7,808 bases of DNA from Acidobacteriota bacterium (GTDB lineage: Bacteria; Acidobacteriota; Thermoanaerobaculia; Multivoradales; SZUA-115): the NCBI GenBank assembly GCA_003231035.1, contig QIHU01000767.1, positions 1-7,808 of the forward strand, in the 5' to 3' direction. Each line of letters starts with the position of its first letter. Position 1 is the first letter of the stretch. The translations under genes were made by a program, and so were the position numbers. The notes below the pieces were generated by a model. That model was not told the DNA's origin and made no database searches. It saw only the letters and a list, made by a program, of their open reading frames with translations. Shown here one piece after another: positions 5,132-7,808 of this stretch.

Positions 5132-7417
5132 ATGGCTGACCACCCCGAGCCCCACCCCACGACACCGGAGCGCCAAGGCCCCCCAAGACCGCACACGAAG
5201 CCAACCAGCTCGCCTTCGGATCCTCCACGCCCACCGGATGACCCCCCTCCGCAACGGGCCATGGGGTTCGACGAACTGGCGGTGAGGATCTTCACCCAAC
5301 GAAAGAAGAAAGGAGGCTCCGAGGAGGACGACAAGGAAGAGTTGCGCGCTCAGATTGTCCACTCACCCTTCGGTAGCTCCAGCTCTTACCCTTTCAAACC
5401 ACCGTATAGCGAAAAGGGCCGCACCGCACTCATCGAAGCTTTAGAAAAAGTGGTGGCCCAAGCTCGCAGCACCCAACGAATACCACAAGCTTCAGCCAAG
5501 GAGGTTCGAGAGCAGAGGGTTCGAGAGTATCTCGACATCGGTCGTCGTCTCACCGAAGGGCTCTTCCCAAGCCCGAAGGAAGGCGAAGAGAACAAGGGCA
5601 TCGCCATCTTCCTGCGCCACTGCTTGGCCGAAGTGCGCCACCGAATCGCCAACAATCAAGCGCGTGGCCTGCGCTTGCGGTTGCTATTCGACGCGCCGCC
5701 GAATGGCTCGAATATGCGGGAAATCAACCGTATGATGGCACTGCCCTGGGACCTCCTCACCGAGCCTCAAAAAGAGAAGAAGGACGGTGAAGATGCCAGC
5801 GAGGCCGATGCAGAGGAGCAAGACTCCTTCCTATGTCGGTCGAGTACCCACGCTTACACCCCTCTGGTCTATTCCTTCGGCAGCTGGAGGCCACACCAGA
5901 GGCGGATTCCTCAAGTCGAGCCACCCCTACGAGTGCTCTTGATATTCCAGTCGGTCCTCAACGATGTCAACCTCGACCTAGCCATGGATCTGCGACAAAT
6001 CCAACAAGCGATCGCGGGCACTGAAACCGTGGACGTAAGAATCCTCGCGGCCCCCACCATGGACCAACTTCGCTGGGAACTCACCCAAAACGAAATCCAT
6101 GTTCTTCACTTCGTCGGCCACGGCGGAGTGGACGATCATTCGGGCGAAGGCTACCTCCTGTTCCAACACTCGGATGGCAAGGAGCAGCGCATCATGGCGC
6201 GCACCCTAGCCAGCGTGGCGCGCCAATCGCCCTCGCTGCGCTTGATGGTGTTCGGCTCTTGTTTCACCGCCAAGGTAGACCATGAGAGCGGCAAGAGCCC
6301 CTACCTCTCGGTCGCTGGTGCCCTGCAACAGGCGGGTATCCCTGCTGTGATCGCGATGCGTTACCCGGTTTCCGACCCCGCCGCGGCTCGCCTAGCTGCC
6401 GAGCTCTATGCCGCCCTCGCCGCTGGCGACCCCGTGGACGCCGCCCTGGCCGAAGCGCGCGCTTCGCTGCCCGAAGAGTATCTGGAATGGCTAACCCCTG
6501 TTCTCTTTCTCGGCGCCGAAGATGGTCAGCTCTTCAACCTCCGCCGCCACCCCACCGACGCCAACGAGCCTTTGAAGATCGCGATCCAAAGTTTCGAGGG
6601 CTGGGGCAAGCGACTCACTCGCCAGAGTGATCGTGTCCTCTCACTGCTGCCGAGCTTTGATGGTCGACGCATCCGCGAACCGCATCTGTGGAACTCCAAG
6701 ATCCTTCCCCACTTGCGCCGTTTTCTGGCCGAAGCGGCTTTGATGGAACGCCCGATCGTACTCGAAATGCAAGCCCACCAAACCCTCCCCTTCGCCGCTG
6801 GCTATCTCTGGGAAGCCAAGAGCGGCCTGGATATCTCTATCCGACAGCGAGGGATTCGAGGCACGGAGCTATGGCGAGCGAGCGAAGGTGAGCTCCCCGA
6901 GGGAGAGCCGTGGAAGCCACCGCGCGAAGAAACGGCGCCGAAGAACGGCAAGAAGAGCAAACAAAAGAAAGCACCCTATCTCGATGCCAACTCTCCTCAT
7001 TTAGCGTTGGCTCTGGGTATCACCAGGCCGGTGGAGGAAGATGTCAAAGCCTTCCTCTCTCGGCAAGCCACCGGCAAGAGCCCAGTGAAATTCCACCGTC
7101 TCTTGAGCCTCGAAGTGCCCTCACCAGCGCAAACCTCGGTCAAGAACGGTGCGCACGCCGTGGCTCTGGCTAGCTGGGTCGCCGACCAACTGGACCGGCG
7201 CCCGCAAGAAGAGAGGCAACGGGAAGACAAAAAGAAAGGCCAAGAAGAGAGCGTCCTGCACATCTTCGGTGCCGTCCCCAACACCTTTCTCTTCTACCTC
7301 GGCCAGATGGCTCGCTCCTTCGGCAAGATCCAGTTCCACGAGTTCTTCTTCGGCCACGCCGGTGCAACGTACTTCCCCACGATGGTTCTCTCTGGGCACG
7401 AAGTCAGGGTCGCGTAA
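5132..7417 (+). CDS. CHAT-SAVED fusion: cyclic-oligonucleotide-gated caspase-like protease
   Basis: A 761-residue protein with no signal or membrane segment, so probably cytoplasmic. Residues 1-45 are proline-rich and disordered, and residues 57-68 form a charged run. The CHAT peptidase domain covers about 160-465: LPWDLL (around 204), LRVLLIFQSV, HVLHFVGHGG with catalytic His330, and LMVFGSCFTA with catalytic Cys377, then GIPAVIAMRYPVSDPAA. The SAVED sensor domain covers about 480-761: a helical first half with WNSKILPHLRRFLAEAALM, LPFAAGYLWEAKSGLDISI, then LALALGITRPVEEDVKAFL, and the very typical ending LHIFGAVPNTFLFYLGQ (709-725) with FHEFFF. SAVED domains bind cyclic oligonucleotides in CBASS and type III CRISPR effectors, often oligomerising to activate the fused enzyme. 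A CHAT-SAVED protease is thus expected to cleave a partner only when the signal is present. No nucleotide cyclase gene lies in the window; the nearby Cas6-like gene points to type III Cas10 as the source. Likely substrates are the TPR-CHAT protein or the anti-sigma linker. Confidence 0.87.
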   Translation: MADHPEPHPTTPERQGPPRPHTKPTSSPSDPPRPPDDPPPQRAMGFDELAVRIFTQRKKKGGSEEDDKEELRAQIVHSPFGSSSSYPFKPPYSEKGRTALIEALEKVVAQARSTQRIPQASAKEVREQRVREYLDIGRRLTEGLFPSPKEGEENKGIAIFLRHCLAEVRHRIANNQARGLRLRLLFDAPPNGSNMREINRMMALPWDLLTEPQKEKKDGEDASEADAEEQDSFLCRSSTHAYTPLVYSFGSWRPHQRRIPQVEPPLRVLLIFQSVLNDVNLDLAMDLRQIQQAIAGTETVDVRILAAPTMDQLRWELTQNEIHVLHFVGHGGVDDHSGEGYLLFQHSDGKEQRIMARTLASVARQSPSLRLMVFGSCFTAKVDHESGKSPYLSVAGALQQAGIPAVIAMRYPVSDPAAARLAAELYAALAAGDPVDAALAEARASLPEEYLEWLTPVLFLGAEDGQLFNLRRHPTDANEPLKIAIQSFEGWGKRLTRQSDRVLSLLPSFDGRRIREPHLWNSKILPHLRRFLAEAALMERPIVLEMQAHQTLPFAAGYLWEAKSGLDISIRQRGIRGTELWRASEGELPEGEPWKPPREETAPKNGKKSKQKKAPYLDANSPHLALALGITRPVEEDVKAFLSRQATGKSPVKFHRLLSLEVPSPAQTSVKNGAHAVALASWVADQLDRRPQEERQREDKKKGQEESVLHIFGAVPNTFLFYLGQMARSFGKIQFHEFFFGHAGATYFPTMVLSGHEVRVA

Positions 7418-7463
7418 GGGCCAAGGCCGTTTTTCGCAGCGCCTCCCAACTTTTTTCCCCCGA

Positions 7464-7487
7464 CGGGGTTCTTACCAGAGAACCCCG
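7464..7487 (+). terminator. Hairpin after the operon, possible non-canonical terminator
   Basis: CGGGGTTCT (7464-7472) and AGAACCCCG (7479-7487) form a perfect 9-bp stem with a 6-base loop, 47 bases after the CHAT-SAVED stop. A T-run (7451-7456) lies before the stem and not after it, so this is not a textbook intrinsic terminator in either direction. It may be a 3'-end stabiliser or part of a factor-dependent stop. The rest of the spacer (7418-7525) holds no gene I can support. Confidence 0.35.
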
Positions 7488-7525
7488 ATCCCCGGCCGGT
7501 CCCTCGAATCCACCTTGGAGGATGC

Positions 7526-7808
7526 ATGCCCCGCCATCAAATATCAATATTCCTTCTCTGCTGTTTCCTCGCCGTACCAGTCTTCGCCGCCGAGACCCTG
7601 ACCAACGACAGCGTCAAGGCCCTGACCGCCGAGCGGTGATCGTCAGCAAGATCGAGCACGCCACTGAGACGGATTTCAACCTCTCGGTCGAAGATCTCAT
7701 CGCCCTCAAAGAAGCCGGCCTCAGCCCCGAGGTCATCAACGCCATGCTGGAGTGGAGCGATCCGGCCACGAAACCGCCACCGCCACCGCCGGCCCAGCCT
7801 GCGCAGCC
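7526..7808 (+). pseudogene. Small secreted protein with internal frameshift, right-truncated
   Basis: GGAGG at 7517-7521 precedes ATG 7526. The first frame gives a signal peptide (ISIFLLCCFLAVPVFA, then AE) and the start of a mature protein, ETLTNDSVKALTAER, before a TGA at 7637-7639. From GTG 7636 a different frame continues without a stop to the window edge: VIVSKIEHATETDFNLSVED, then LIALKEAGLSPEVINAML and a proline-rich tail (KPPPPPPAQPAQ). The two halves join naturally if one G is restored in the GG at 7635-7636, giving ERVIVSKIE. I recall short secreted proteins with 'TNDxVxxLxxAGLsxxxIxxKI...L..LkkAGvs..VI.aML' as common in Acidobacteriota and related phyla, function unknown. Compared with that pattern a few residues after 'ALTA' also seem to be missing. 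It could be a real pseudogene, programmed frameshift or sequencing error. It is probably unrelated to the protease operon. Confidence 0.6.

Noticed and set aside
7450..7487. T-run plus hairpin as an intrinsic terminator.
   Set aside because: The T-run precedes the hairpin on the plus strand, and on the minus strand the hairpin would be followed by A, so neither direction gives the standard form. Kept only as a low-confidence hairpin.
7149..7601. Plus-strand 150-codon frame overlapping the end of CHAT-SAVED and the start of the secreted protein.
   Set aside because: It is an alternative-frame shadow of the SAVED coding region with Arg/Ser/Pro-rich, domain-free translation.

Overview
The window is GC-rich, compact and bacterial. 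It holds one long plus-strand gene cluster, flanked on the left by a divergent CRISPR-associated gene and on the right by a broken secreted-protein gene. The combination of an ECF sigma factor, a zinc-binding membrane anti-sigma factor and large CHAT proteases suggests a Gram-negative lineage with complex signalling, such as Acidobacteriota or Myxococcota. The small secreted protein at the right edge leans towards Acidobacteriota, but no rRNA or other marker is present and I hold this loosely.

Layout. (1) Positions 1-389, minus strand: the first 129 codons of a Cas6-like RAMP endoribonuclease, which runs off the left edge. (2) 390-588: a divergent promoter region. (3) 589-1248: an ECF-type sigma factor. 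(4) 1223-2083: a ZAS-domain, single-pass membrane anti-sigma factor that overlaps the sigma gene. (5) 2080-5007: a 975-residue TPR-CHAT caspase-like protease with a putative lipoprotein signal, coupled to the anti-sigma gene by an ATGA overlap. (6) 5008-5131: a 124-bp leader with two inverted repeats and a consensus Shine-Dalgarno. (7) 5132-7417: a soluble CHAT-SAVED fusion, i.e. a caspase-like protease fused to a sensor domain for cyclic oligonucleotides. (8) 7418-7525: a spacer with a 9-bp hairpin. (9) 7526-7808: a small secreted protein interrupted by a frameshift and cut by the right edge.

How the genes may work together. The proposal is a signal-gated proteolytic cascade that ends in transcription. 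Target recognition by a type III CRISPR complex (only Cas6 is visible, and its partners would lie to the left) would make cyclic oligoadenylate. The SAVED domain would bind it and switch on the fused CHAT protease. Proteolysis of the anti-sigma factor, directly or through the TPR-CHAT protease, would free the sigma factor. The parts resemble three described systems: type III-E Craspase (Csx29 TPR-CHAT, Csx30, RpoE-like sigma), CalpL-CalpT-CalpS (SAVED-Lon, anti-sigma, sigma), and the Haliangium ochraceum type III-B SAVED-CHAT/caspase cascade. I do not know a described system with two different CHAT proteases plus a ZAS membrane anti-sigma factor. Gene identities come from reading motifs. The pathway is inference.
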